A stretch of 64,000 nucleotides of DNA from Culex pipiens pallens (lineage: Eukaryota; Arthropoda; Insecta; Diptera; Culicidae): assembly GCF_016801865.2 (NCBI RefSeq), contig NC_068938.1:95752221-95816220 (forward strand). The letters run 5' to 3'. Position 1 is the first letter of the stretch. Each line of letters begins with the position of its first letter. This document shows, one piece after another, positions 22,523 through 32,396 of the stretch. Under the pieces are notes generated by a model. It searched no databases and was not told where the DNA came from. It saw only the letters and a list, made by a program, of their open reading frames with translations. The translations under genes were made by a program, and so were the position numbers.

Positions 22523-22818
22523 TGTTAAATATTTATTATCTCGGACTTTCTTTTATTTAAAACAATGTAAACATTTGTCAGTTGCACTTCAACTCTGCTC
22601 GTCCAAGGACGAGCTCATCTTTATTAAGTATTGCCATGTCGGTAGATCAACTACCTCCCTAGTATTATAATTGACTACCTATCGACTTTACTTCATTTTA
22701 CCTCCTAGATTTAGTCATTGCGTTTACCTGTTGACGTACATAAGTTTTTATTGTCTTATATCGCCAAACAGAGATGGTAAATATGGAAAAAGGGCGTGTT
22801 GTGGTTCAGGCCACAACA
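22523..22818 (-). repeat. 3' LTR of the gag-only retrotransposon
   Basis: This is a 296-bp direct repeat, to my reading identical to 26557-26852. On the minus strand it runs from TGTTGTGG to ATTTAACA. It contains an AATAAA-type signal near the 3' side and a hairpin GAGCTCGTCCTTGGACGAGC. The first 22 bases form an imperfect palindrome. Confidence 0.93.
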
Positions 22819-22832
22819 TCACTATCCCCCTC
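22819..22832 (-). promoter_or_regulatory. Polypurine tract of the LTR retrotransposon
   Basis: On the minus strand GAGGGGGATAGTGA lies directly against the 3' LTR, where plus-strand DNA synthesis is primed in LTR elements. Confidence 0.7.
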
Positions 22833-24973
22833 GGAAAAGGTTTTTAATTATCTGAATGATCTTTTTTTCTTTTCATTATAAGTTGTGAATACTAATACAA
22901 AACTTTTTAACCTTAATTATATGACATTTGCAGAAATGTTGTCTAAATTTGTAGAGGTTTTGTTTGATGAAGATTGTTGACATTTGTTTCATAAGTTTTC
23001 ATGATGTTATTGAATATTTCTGAAATACGTTATTGTTTTGATTGGTACATATTGTTTACAAAATTTACTTAAACTAATGTTAGTTGATGGAACCGATTAC
23101 CCGCGGTTTACTCGGGATTAGTGGGATACAATAAAAATAGTAAATCGTATGGCTAACAAATGATATTTTTATGTTTACTGATTGTGAATGAATTCGTTTC
23201 ATATTTTTGTTTACTAAGCTATTATTATTTTTGCTTTTAATTTAATATGTTTTTTTAGACAGCAAAGATAATGTTTAACAATTGAAAGACGCGAAAATTA
23301 GGCTAATACAGTGATTACAATGAAAGATTGCAGTAGAATATAATTGAAATGTAAAATTTGCAGGATGACTGTAGGCGTTGAAAATGTGTGAATAAACTTT
23401 GTGATGATGGTGCTGAAGATGTCTTGATGTTGTTGTTTTGGAACCGTTTCGATTGTTAACGGTTTCGTTTTCGTGAATCTTTTGATGGCAACCACGATCT
23501 CGGCGACGATTAGATGAAGATGAAGATGGCGAAACAATTAGAATTGTTTGGTCTGAAGGTTGGAACGTGGGGGTCTCCTTCCCCCTACAAAAAAATTGTC
23601 TTATACAGACTTTACTTAACTACATTGTATTTATTTTACTTAACTACAAATGTATTTTATAAAATTTCAAAACATTGTTTAATGATAATCAAGATGTTTG
23701 TTTGTGTGTTTATATGTGTGTTTTTAGTGTATTTATAATTATATTGTATGTTGAATTGTTTTGAACTTTTTTTTTTGTAATTCAGTTGATACATCTATAA
23801 TGTTTATATTTTCATGGATAACAACTGATCATTCTCATTTTATACATTTATGGTAACGTTATTTTTAAGGGATCTGTACATTCATAAGTATCTACGAAAT
23901 TGTTTGTTTTTCCTTTTTTAATACAATCATTCAAGTCATGTTTATTGAGTATAAAGTCACAATTTGTAATCTCCTTATTTTGTTATGAACTAACTTACAG
24001 TAAAATAAGTAAAATAAGAGAAATTGTTAAATTAAAATACTTCAAACAAACTAGTTATTATACTAAATGAAATGAACATTTCTGTTAAGATGTTTGCTTC
24101 ATGACAGCTGATTTTAAATTTTTAAAAGAAAAACTTTATTTTTTTTTATCGATCAATTAGTAAACCTATTTGAACAGATTTCAATGTATATTGTTAGTTT
24201 GAATACTTTTTCACTTTCATTATTATAATATAATTATAAGATTATTTCTTGTGTCTTATTTGAAAGTGGAAAATATGAATCAATTTTGTGTGAATATTTG
24301 ATTAACACATTACATTATTTTGCAGTGTTTTTACTGGAAATTTATTCAAAATATGATGGTTGTCAATTTATGTTTTAAAATTTATATATGAAAGTGATTT
24401 TTACAAACCAAATTAAATCAATCAAACTTAACTTATATCTACAACATCGATTGATTAAATTTGAAGTGTTAAAAGGTTGATTTCGATATCTTTGATATCT
24501 CGCCTGTTTTTTTTTTCGACATACTATGATATTAAATTAGGAAACTATTTTGCTATATTTTGAATTATTTGTAATATTTGTATAATATATATAATGAATT
24601 GATTTACTTTTCGTTTTTTGCATTGCATATTTCTTTGTTCAATCTGTTATATGTTCTGAACCATTTATTTTTATTTTTTACGAATAATTTGTTTTGAAAA
24701 TGATTTTGTATTTAGCAAAAATATTTGCTTTGGTTCATTTTTGTGTACGCTGAATGCTTTTCTTAGATTTTTGCTAGATAGAATTTTTGTTATACTTTTG
24801 CTGAACTTATATTTAAATCAGATGTATTCTCCGGAAAAATATACATGATTTTAAATATTTTGCTCTTACGATCAAGGTAGATTCATTGATAATTGATATT
24901 GGCCAGATATCAACATAATTGATGGTTAAGATATGTCTATCATGATTGTGTGTGTGTGTTTTTTTTTTGTTTA
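22833..24973 (-). other. Non-coding interior of the LTR element (pol missing)
   Basis: About 2.1 kb of AT-rich sequence lies where pol would be expected. The longest minus-strand frame is about 80 codons (23298-23537) and shows no catalytic motif of protease, RT, RNase H or integrase. A (TG)n run lies near 24948-24960. Whether this is a decayed pol or unrelated filler cannot be decided by eye. Confidence 0.6.
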
Positions 24974-26422
24974 TCAGTAAGAATACTGACTACTTAGATC
25001 ATCTAAGTATTCTATAAATTGTTGATAGAAGTGATCATTTTTATTTAAGAAAATATTTTTCTCGTTTTCAATGAAATAATTTTTAAATTTGTTTTGTTGG
25101 TAATCTAGTTTTTGACATTGCTTTTTATCTTCATTTTTTATAATTTTAATTTGCTCATTATGTTTTTCGTTAAGCTCGAAAATTTTTGAATTATTTTTGA
25201 TTTCCCCATGATTTTCATATTCTGCTGTTTTTTGATTTTTATGTAGAATTGGATTTTCAGTATTGTCACATAGGTTTTCACTGATATTTGGATTGTTGAA
25301 ATTTTCATCTTGAGTATACGAGATTTCATCATTTGAATTGTTTTTCGCTAAATAACTTTTATTTTTTGGCATACTGTTTTGCCAGTAATGATTATATTTT
25401 GTGTTATAGTTGTGGCAATTATTTGTGTTATTATAACCATTGTTGCGAGAGTTGTTATTTTGAAAATTGCCATTTGTCATATTATTATTATTGTTGTTAT
25501 CGTAATTGTTTATAAAATAAGGTCTTTTGTTTTTAAAAAATGGAACGAAAGTTTTACCCTTATAATTAGGGTTAATTTTTGTATCTTTATAATGAATGTT
25601 TTCCCTTTTAGGAACAAAATATTTCCAATTATTTTTACCGTGAAAGAAATTCATGTTATTTTGTTGTCGGATTCTATAAATATTTTCTTGTTTTGCATTA
25701 TTATTTTTATTGTGCAATGGATTAAAATTGTTACCCTTATACCTGGGATTGAAGTTTTGGGGACCTTTTTTCCCAGAATTTAAACATTGTTGAAAATGGT
25801 TTTTGAATTTAAAATATTGGACTCCGTTGTTTTGAGCTGTAGATTGTTCTAAATTTCCAGCTCTGTCAATTAATGGTAGAAATTTACCATACATTTTTTT
25901 GTCACCTAAATTTAATTTTTCCAAAATAATTTTGATTTCGTCTAAAGTAGACGCTTGGCCTAAAATAATAATTGTGTCGATGGACAACAAATCTTTTATT
26001 TTCCATACAGCTTTACCCATGGCATGCTGATGGAATAATTCGAATTCGGAGCCACAATTGTTTTTTATTTTTGTCAGAATATAATTAAGTCTAGCAATGA
26101 AATCAGTTAAGGTTTCATTTTGCTTGATTGATGATGCATTCATTTCGTCTAATAATTCCAACATCAATTTTAAACTTGGTTTAAATCTATCTTGCAATAA
26201 AGATTTAAGTTGGTCCCAAGTATCAAATTTTTCGTTTTTTAATTCATATTGTACATTTTCCGAAAGTTTACAGTATTTAATCACTGTAAGAAAATGTTTC
26301 TCATTTACATTTTTTGTTTTATAGATTTCGTGGAAAAGATCCACAATTTCTATAAAGGATTTTAATTTTTGCACCGAACCGTCAAATAGTTCGATGTGTT
26401 TAAATTTCAACCAATTTTCCAT
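24974..26422 (-). CDS. Gag-like protein of an LTR retrotransposon
   Basis: The 482-codon frame is intact and starts at an ATG about 118 bases after the primer-binding site. The N-terminal ~175 residues look like a retrotransposon capsid domain: a FDGS..LKSFIEIVDLF segment, then YCKLSENVQYEL, FDTWDQLKSLLQDRFKP and ETLTDFIARLNYIL, mostly helical by composition. From about residue 200 to the end the protein is rich in Asn and Lys with poly-Asn runs and is very basic. No CCHC zinc knuckle is present, and nucleic-acid binding presumably relies on the basic tail. YLDD near the C-terminus is not a reverse transcriptase motif, since it has no RT context. The product should assemble particles that package element RNA. 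There is no frameshift into pol because no pol exists in this copy. Confidence 0.85.
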   Translation of the reverse strand: MENWLKFKHIELFDGSVQKLKSFIEIVDLFHEIYKTKNVNEKHFLTVIKYCKLSENVQYELKNEKFDTWDQLKSLLQDRFKPSLKLMLELLDEMNASSIKQNETLTDFIARLNYILTKIKNNCGSEFELFHQHAMGKAVWKIKDLLSIDTIIILGQASTLDEIKIILEKLNLGDKKMYGKFLPLIDRAGNLEQSTAQNNGVQYFKFKNHFQQCLNSGKKGPQNFNPRYKGNNFNPLHNKNNNAKQENIYRIRQQNNMNFFHGKNNWKYFVPKRENIHYKDTKINPNYKGKTFVPFFKNKRPYFINNYDNNNNNNMTNGNFQNNNSRNNGYNNTNNCHNYNTKYNHYWQNSMPKNKSYLAKNNSNDEISYTQDENFNNPNISENLCDNTENPILHKNQKTAEYENHGEIKNNSKIFELNEKHNEQIKIIKNEDKKQCQKLDYQQNKFKNYFIENEKNIFLNKNDHFYQQFIEYLDDLSSQYSY

Positions 26423-26540
26423 GTTTGTTAAAGTTTTTTTTTTAATTTTTTATTATACGTTACCAATCGTGTCCGTGTTTACTGCAGGGTTCCTGGCCGT
26501 TGATCCTTATGAAAATCACTACACTTCAGCTACATTTTTT

Positions 26541-26553
26541 ACTTCTGACACCA
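26541..26553 (-). promoter_or_regulatory. Primer-binding site (tRNA-Leu type)
   Basis: On the minus strand TGGTGTCAGAAGT begins three bases after the 5' LTR end. It complements a tRNA 3' end of ACTTCTGACACCA, which matches insect tRNA-Leu acceptors as I know them. Confidence 0.75.
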
Positions 26554-26556
26554 AAT

Positions 26557-26852
26557 TGTTAAATATTTATTATCTCGGACTTTCTTTTATTTAAAACAAT
26601 GTAAACATTTGTCAGTTGCACTTCAACTCTGCTCGTCCAAGGACGAGCTCATCTTTATTAAGTATTGCCATGTCGGTAGATCAACTACCTCCCTAGTATT
26701 ATAATTGACTACCTATCGACTTTACTTCATTTTACCTCCTAGATTTAGTCATTGCGTTTACCTGTTGACGTACATAAGTTTTTATTGTCTTATATCGCCA
26801 AACAGAGATGGTAAATATGGAAAAAGGGCGTGTTGTGGTTCAGGCCACAACA
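26557..26852 (-). repeat. 5' LTR of the gag-only retrotransposon
   Basis: This is identical to the copy at 22523-22818. The element is transcribed leftward, as shown by the orientation of gag and the primer site. The promoter should therefore lie here; a GATATAAGAC motif inside is a possible TATA element. Confidence 0.92.
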
Positions 26853-27086
26853 TATGAACAAAATCGGTCAAAATTTATCCATTGATACACGAAGGTAAAA
26901 GTGAAACTCAATTTTCTTGCTGTTTTGTCTGCACGGTGCGCAATTTCCATCAAATATTCCCAAAAGTGAGATTCCTATTAGAAATTTAATGCTCTACAAC
27001 TTTGTAGAACATATCAAACATGTAAAAATCGATCCTAAAAAGTTATTAGAAATTTCGAAGAGATCTTTTTTTCTGGGCGCCCTAGT

Positions 27087-27887
27087 GGAGGTTGGCAGCC
27101 TTGCCATCGAGAGCAGAGGCTGGCGGTGTGCGGTCCGCGGAATTTGAATTATTTAGTCGGTAGTTTTTATAGTAAATCGCGTGAAAAGTAGTGAAAAGAT
27201 TATACAATGTGTAGATTTCATGTGGAAAGTGAAGATTTCCTGCAATTTTGGGAATTTGGACAGTTTTTTCGCGATTTTTGTTTTCTACGCGGCTTGGTCA
27301 AGGGTTTGACAGTTCATCGCGGCGGCTTCGCTCTTGCAGTAGTATTAGTGTGATGTGGGCTAGCTCGTTTTAAGGGTGGTATTCAACTAGTTTAAAAAAT
27401 CAAATAGTGCGAAAGAAATAAAAGCAGTTTGCCAAGGAATATTTTCGGAAGTGTCATCAAGCAGCGCTCAAGCGGCCTAAATATGGGACAACTCCCGGGT
27501 GCTTAGGACTACCAGAAATCAAAAACTTGGTGAGATCTATCCAAACTGAAATTTTCACATTTTGCCTACTTTTCAACAATCATTAAATACGCGCTGATCC
27601 CTGTTTTGCCTGATGGGATTGGAAGTTTAAAGATAGGTCGAGGACCCGTCTGGTTCTTGTACTATGTTTAGGCGGGGCCAGACAATGCCCAATGACCTCG
27701 GAATTGGGCCGCTAGGATCTCTGCCATTCTGAAATGGGTCATTGGAAGCAGCGCGAGGGCTGTCACCACCTAATACCCGGGACTGAGATAAGCTGTATCA
27801 GCTCAACCCAAGTCTGATACAAACTATACTTTCCCATAATTTCGCTGCCGGCCAGCGGGTATTGGATTGGACCACACACACACACAC
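27087..27887 (+). mobile_element. LINE-derived insertion with (CA)n tail and 24-bp target duplication
   Basis: Identical 24-base repeats, containing TTTTTTTCTGGGCGCCC, lie at 27063-27086 and 27888-27911. The 801-bp insert ends in (CA)n. Its last ~170 bases (from about 27720) share sequence with the SINE copies at 18793-19664 and 35300-35515: GAGGGCTGTCACCACC, AATACCCGGGACTGAGATAA, TAATTTCGCTGCCGG. There is no tRNA-like head. The first 600 bases are non-coding and could be a LINE 5' UTR, which would make this an internally deleted LINE. It sits at the very end of the split hAT MITE. Confidence 0.6.
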
Positions 27888-27917
27888 ATCTTTTTTTCTG
27901 GGCGCCCTAGTATTCAT

Positions 27918-28389
27918 CCAATTCTTAAAATTTTCAAAAAGTTGTTCTCTCTGTTTTCGGAAATCGGCTTTCCTTTTTATTTTTTTTTATTCTGATGAAA
28001 CTTCTCTATGTCAAAAAAAAAGTCATTTTGCATCAATAGTATTCTAATACAATTCTCCATACAATTTTGAGGGCTGGTCATACAAAACGGATGAATTTCT
28101 GTATCTTGAGGAGGGATTTTGAAGCCTTCGGCCTCTCTAGAACCTCTCAGAAAAAAGTACTCGGAAAAAATCTGATTGTTTTTGTATAATTTTTTACACA
28201 TTAAATCAGAAACCACATTTTAGACCACATTTTTAAGGATCTTTAAATTTCACATTAATTTTATTTTAACATTCAAAATAGAAGCAACAGTTTTCGAGAT
28301 ATCGTCAGTTGAAAATTACAGGTTAATTATGTGACACTAAGAAAACTATTTTTCACCGATTCGAATTATTTGTGAGGCTGTATCTCAGA
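27918..28389. other. AT-rich spacer, no feature supported
   Basis: It contains CTCCATACAATTTT and a GGTCATACAAAACGG block similar to 17525-17560, suggesting diverged repeats. No boundaries were found. Confidence 0.35.
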
Positions 28390-28391
28390 TA

Positions 28392-28896
28392 CAGTCCAGA
28401 CTCGATTATCTGAAGGCCTCGGAAAAATTTCGCTTCGGATTATTAGGCCGGATTTAACTTATCTGTATGAAATTATGTTCAGAAGACCTTCCCAACAAAT
28501 CTGAATTTTTGAAGATCTGGCAACTCTGTCTCAATTTATAATCACATAAGAGATATTCCGGCCTTAGAAAGGACTTTTTCACGATTTTTTTTGTTTTCGT
28601 TGTATTATTTTTGATGGTCGAGCTTAAGTATGACCCATAAACTACTCTAAAATGATTTATAATTTTTAAATCCAAGATGGCGTCCAAAATGGCGGTGATT
28701 ACGAATTGAAAAGCTGTATTTTTTAATTTAAAAGGCAATCAAACATTCAAATTTGACTAAAATGGGGTCGCAGAACTCGAATTTAATGTTAAAGTGAGAA
28801 AACAAAAAAATACAAAAAAAATGTCGTGATTCGATTATCCGAAGTACTATACAAACCTTAGGATAATCGAGGCTTTGGATAATCGAGTCTGGACTG
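28392..28896. mobile_element. pogo-like MITE, copy B
   Basis: The ends CAGTCCAGACTCGATTATC and (right) CAGTCCAGACTCGATTATCC are inverted, with TA at 28390-28391 and 28897-28898. At 505 bp it is longer than copy A. An internal stretch at about 28460-28540 includes the complement of GTTGCCAGATCTTCAA, a module also found at 29322-29600. Confidence 0.8.
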
Positions 28897-28898
28897 TA

Positions 28899-30177
28899 CT
28901 TACTTTCCGATTTTCAATGTTTTTAGAAAATTTTCTGAGCTCTTCAAAGCTCATCAAATTTAGGAAATTTTCTGAGCTCTTCAAAACTATTTTTCCGTCT
29001 TTTCCATTTTTTCCATCAAAAATCGGCAAAATACTTTTTGATTGCAAATTTGATAAAAAATATTTGTTGACAACTTTTTACCACCTTTTCGATATTTTTT
29101 GATTAAATTTGAGTATAATGAAAAATTTCAAAAAAAAATCACAAATGCGTTTTATGGTAATTCAGCTCTAAGTAAAAAAACTAACTTAATCCACTCAATA
29201 TGGAAATAATATTCATCACTTTTCGATATGGCCCAATCTTAGTCAAATTAAAATTTAGCCTCAAAAAGTGCATCAATATTACAATATCAGTACAATATCA
29301 ATATCAGTAACAATATCTTCAGACAGGGTTGCCAGATCTTCAACCATTTATACTAGTTGGGAAGGTCTCTCGATTACCTATCCGGATCCGGACATTGTTT
29401 GCGTACAGATAAGAAAAACCACCTCCAAAAAAGTACATAAATATCACTTAAGTGGCCATAACCTGAGACAGGGTTTCCAGATCTCCAAATTTTCGACTCT
29501 TTAGAAGAGTCTCTTGATTAGGTCCTTAAATATCACTTATGTGATCATAACTTGTGACAGAGTTGCCAGATCGTCAATCCTTTAGACTCATTAGGAAGGT
29601 CTTTTGATTATCCATCCAATGATGTATAACATTATGGTATTTGAGACGATTTTCGGTCACTTATCGAACATTCGGATAAATCGGAACACATTTTTATACA
29701 TAACTTTTGAACTACTCATCGTAACATTATAAAAATCAATAGGTATGTATGGAACCCTAAACCGAGTCGAATGCAACCGGTTCAGCCAAAACCGAAAAAA
29801 ACTGAGTGACAATTTTGGTAACATACACACAAATACATTTGTTCAGTATTCGATTCTGAGTCAATAGGTACATGTAAAGGTGGGTCTACGAGCGCTCTAT
29901 GAAAAGTGCATTTTTAGAGCAGGATTATAGCCTGAGGAAGGCATACTATTCTATAAGCATGGTCATGTTGGCATGGTGTCAAAATCAAGAAGAAAATGTG
30001 TGACCTTGCTGGCCTGTGGAAACAGCATGTAATCCTTTAATTTGTAATTGTAGAAGGTATTGTTTTGATTCGTAGCATGTTTAACGATCTGTTGTGGATG
30101 TACTGCAAATCGGGGTGAAATTAACAGGATGATTTTTTTTGTAGTATTGAAAACACGAATTAAATACAAATTAAATG
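28899..30177. repeat. Diverged repeat region with GTTGCCAGATC modules
   Basis: Related blocks starting GACAGGGTTGCCAGATC, GACAGGGTTTCCAGATC and GACAGAGTTGCCAGATCG stand at about 29322, 29466 and 29556. Each is followed by a similar GAAGGTCT or GAGTCT stretch and an AATATCACTTA block. The stretch ending AGGATTATAGCCTGAGGAAGGC near 29922-29944 is a familiar mosquito repeat 3' end by recall. No gene is supported. Confidence 0.45.
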
Positions 30178-30277
30178 GTACCGTCATCAGGGGTGAGATT
30201 GGGTCATACAAATTTCAGCATTTTTGTATGACCCAATCTCACCCCTAAGGCTCAATGTCACCCCTGATGACGGTATG
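30178..30277. repeat. Short hairpin repeat
   Basis: TACCGTCATCAGGGGTGA at the left faces its complement TCACCCCTGATGACGGTA at the right. The inner arm GGGGTGAGATTGGGTCATAC also pairs with its complement around a short loop near 30225. The total is about 100 bases, with no TSD seen. Confidence 0.6.
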
Positions 30278-31439
30278 AAATCATACTTAATTTTGAAAAG
30301 TTTTAAAAGTTAGTCAACTATAATTAGGAAAACAATGATAAATAGTATTATTATAATACTCTCCGAGTGTCGTGTTGTTCTTAATAAAAACGAGTTCAAA
30401 TCGGAAAACGGGCTACATCATATTTATTTTTTGGACAATTCTACACTTAGAACAAATTCAATTTGTTTTTAAGCTGCAACTTTTGAGTGTTATTGAAAAA
30501 GAAATTCAAAAAAATATTCGGTTTTGAGTAAATTTAGAAATATTGCTATCTATTTGAATTGAAGATTTTATTGAATTGCTTTTGACAACATGGTTACTGC
30601 TATAAAATTTAATGTAAACTCGATTTAATTGAAAGAACATTCCATTGAACAATTAATAATAAAAAGTCGCATTCTCATTCCGAATTGCACCAGGAACATA
30701 ATTCCAAATCAGCATTGATTGACACTGTAAATGTATTTCCCAGTGCAATTAACCTTTAATATAACAATAAAATCTCAGTCTACCAGCCGTTCTGGGACTT
30801 CCCATCCGAACCAGACCATCTGTTACCCGCCCAGACATTCCATCAGTCAATTGTCGTATTACGGCCCCCATTTCAATTCCAAGTGCTTTAAAAATAACAC
30901 CATATTACATTACCTACCCCGCTTCTGTAACTTTACTTACGTTCTTTCCCTTTCTTTTTCTTCTGTCATTCCAGGTGAGTTGATCTGCTTCCTGACTTGC
31001 GACTACAAAGCCCCTTGCAGTAAGTACGAGACTGACTGGCTACCGCGGGGGGCAGTTCTGGTTCGTCACGCCTGCTTTGAAATTTTGCAACTCGCCTGTC
31101 AGCGGCAGCCAGTGTGGTCAGCCGTCACATGCATCGCATATGACACAACTCCCATAAGGGTGGTAGGAATCCGTACCGGTGCGAGCATTCCAAGAAGACG
31201 ACGGTTGTCCTAGGTTAAGTAAAGTGTGCGAAATGGCCTCGGCTTTGCTTTGGGGGGTTTATTGATCGTAAAGACAGTGTGCCGAGGTGCTCCGTTACAT
31301 CGAACCTTCTGCAACCACGCGACTGGCTGCGTTTGCGCGCCCGTAAAGTGGCGAAAATTGATTTATAATCCTAGGCTCTTGGTTAAGCCAAAACCGCACG
31401 CGCTTAGAAGCTGCCCAGATGTGCATCCGCGACTTGTCG
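30278..31439 (+). other. Repeat-poor region with possible micro-exon or recursive splice site
   Basis: From about 30730 the sequence is mixed in composition and seems single-copy. It contains the pyrimidine tract and splice-like junctions listed at 30945-31025. A 160-codon open frame (30731-31213) spans them but has no recognisable domain and includes the pyrimidine tract, so I do not call it a gene. Confidence 0.4.
30945..31025 (+). promoter_or_regulatory. Candidate recursive splice site or 45-nt micro-exon
   Basis: A strong pyrimidine tract (about 30944-30970) ends in CAG at 30974 and is followed at once by GTGAGT, so acceptor and donor consensus are juxtaposed. At 31020 a second donor, GTAAGT, follows. 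The interval 30975-31019 is 45 nt and stays open in one frame, reading ELICFLTCDYKAPC. Either a zero-length ratchet point of a long intron or a symmetrical 45-nt exon fits. Both imply a plus-strand gene spanning this point. Confidence 0.45.
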
Positions 31440-31451
31440 TTCAAAACTTTT

Positions 31452-32388
31452 CAGTGTTTCTCAACCGGTGAGGAATTCCCCCCTGGGGGGGAATTTGGCC
31501 ATTCTTGGGGGGGAATGAGGATGCAATAAAAATGTAATGCCTTTGAACAACGAGCTTGCAAAAATAATCCATGTTTAGAACATTCAGTCAAACTATCGAA
31601 TTGGAAATAATTTTAGAACTTTTAAAATAAAAGTACTTTGGGTTTTTATACCCTTTCAAACATAAGCTGTTTTTACAAAATAGAATGGGTTTGTAAACAC
31701 ATTTTTTCAAGTTTTTGTTCTATTTCTTAAAGATTGTTTTTATACTCTCCTAAAATTTAACAGTTCTTTGAAGAATTAAATTGAACTTAGAAATACTGAA
31801 AATTTTGCATTGCATTTTGAAAAGTAGATTTTATATTTTTTTGTGAGTGCTCTCCTCTTGAGTTTTTTTAAAAGTATTTTGATTATCGTCAGTTATGTAT
31901 GGATTCATACACGAAAAGAGCCTCGGATTTTTTTTCAAGGAAGCATTTGCATTAATTCAATCAGGAACAGTTGGTTTATAAAAAAAACAAATGTTGAGGA
32001 TAACTTAACTGCACTTATCGCTTAAAATTTGATTTTTTTTCAAAATCATAAATATGACCAGTTAATTTCAGTTTGCTCAAATCATACTTTTTTTAATAAA
32101 CTTTTCAAACGTTTCTTTCACATCCAGATTATTTTAACTATATTTGAAAAAATCTCTCTGGATGAAAGTTTTATCAATTTTGGACTACATTGTAAAGTTT
32201 ATTTCACAAACTGCATATTTATATGTTTTGCATGAATTTTGTTTTTTTATTGAAACTTCAGTCTTATGATAACAATTTAATCTTTAATTATGAAATTTGT
32301 TTAAAATTTGTTCCAAATTTAAGGGGGGAATGAAGTTCATGAAAATTAGCCAAGGGGGGAATGGAACCAAAAAGGTTGAGAAACACTG
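31452..32388. mobile_element. hAT-like MITE, terminal CAGTGTTTCTCAACC
   Basis: The left end CAGTGTTTCTCAACC and the right end (minus strand) CAGTGTTTCTCAACC are identical for 15 bases, and each is followed by G/C runs (GGGGGGGAAT). TTCAAAAC lies at 31440-31447 and 32389-32396 as an 8-bp TSD; four extra T's separate the left copy from the terminus. This terminus is classical for hAT elements. The 0.9-kb interior is AT-rich without transposase. Confidence 0.75.
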
Positions 32389-32396
32389 TTCAAAAC

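Larger units (their letters stand above)
22523..26852 (-). mobile_element. Complete LTR retrotransposon carrying gag only (Ty3/gypsy-like, non-autonomous)
   Basis: This is a 4330-bp element with identical 296-bp LTRs and a perfect 4-bp TSD, TATG, at 22519-22522 and 26853-26856. Three bases after the 5' LTR is a primer-binding site, TGGTGTCAGAAGT on the minus strand, which fits the 3' end of a tRNA-Leu. A purine tract abuts the 3' LTR. Between them is one long frame, gag (24974-26422). The remaining 2.1 kb (22833-24973) is AT-rich with no protease, reverse transcriptase or integrase frame. A tRNA-Leu primer and a 4-bp TSD suit Ty3/gypsy elements of the mdg3 type, which is an inference. Identical LTRs mean a recent insertion, presumably mobilised in trans by a full-length relative. 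Confidence 0.88.
22430..27909. mobile_element. Small hAT-like MITE split by two retroelement insertions
   Basis: The left end TAGGGTGCCCAGAA at 22430 faces TAGGGCGCCCAGAA (minus strand) ending at 27909. The 8-bp flanks TTATTCAT (22422-22429) and GTATTCAT (27910-27917) match at seven of eight bases. Removing the LTR element (22523-26852) and the LINE-derived insert (27087-27887), with one copy of each duplication, leaves about 320 bp. That is a typical MITE size. Confidence 0.7.

Noticed and set aside
24974..25040. YLDD near the C-terminus of Gag, like the reverse transcriptase catalytic motif
   Set aside because: It sits in a short tail right before the stop, without any other RT motifs, in a protein with an N-terminal capsid-like region.
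30731..31213. 160-codon plus-strand frame as a protein-coding gene
   Set aside because: It reads straight through a splice-like pyrimidine tract and has no known domain. Only the 45-nt interval inside it has splice support.
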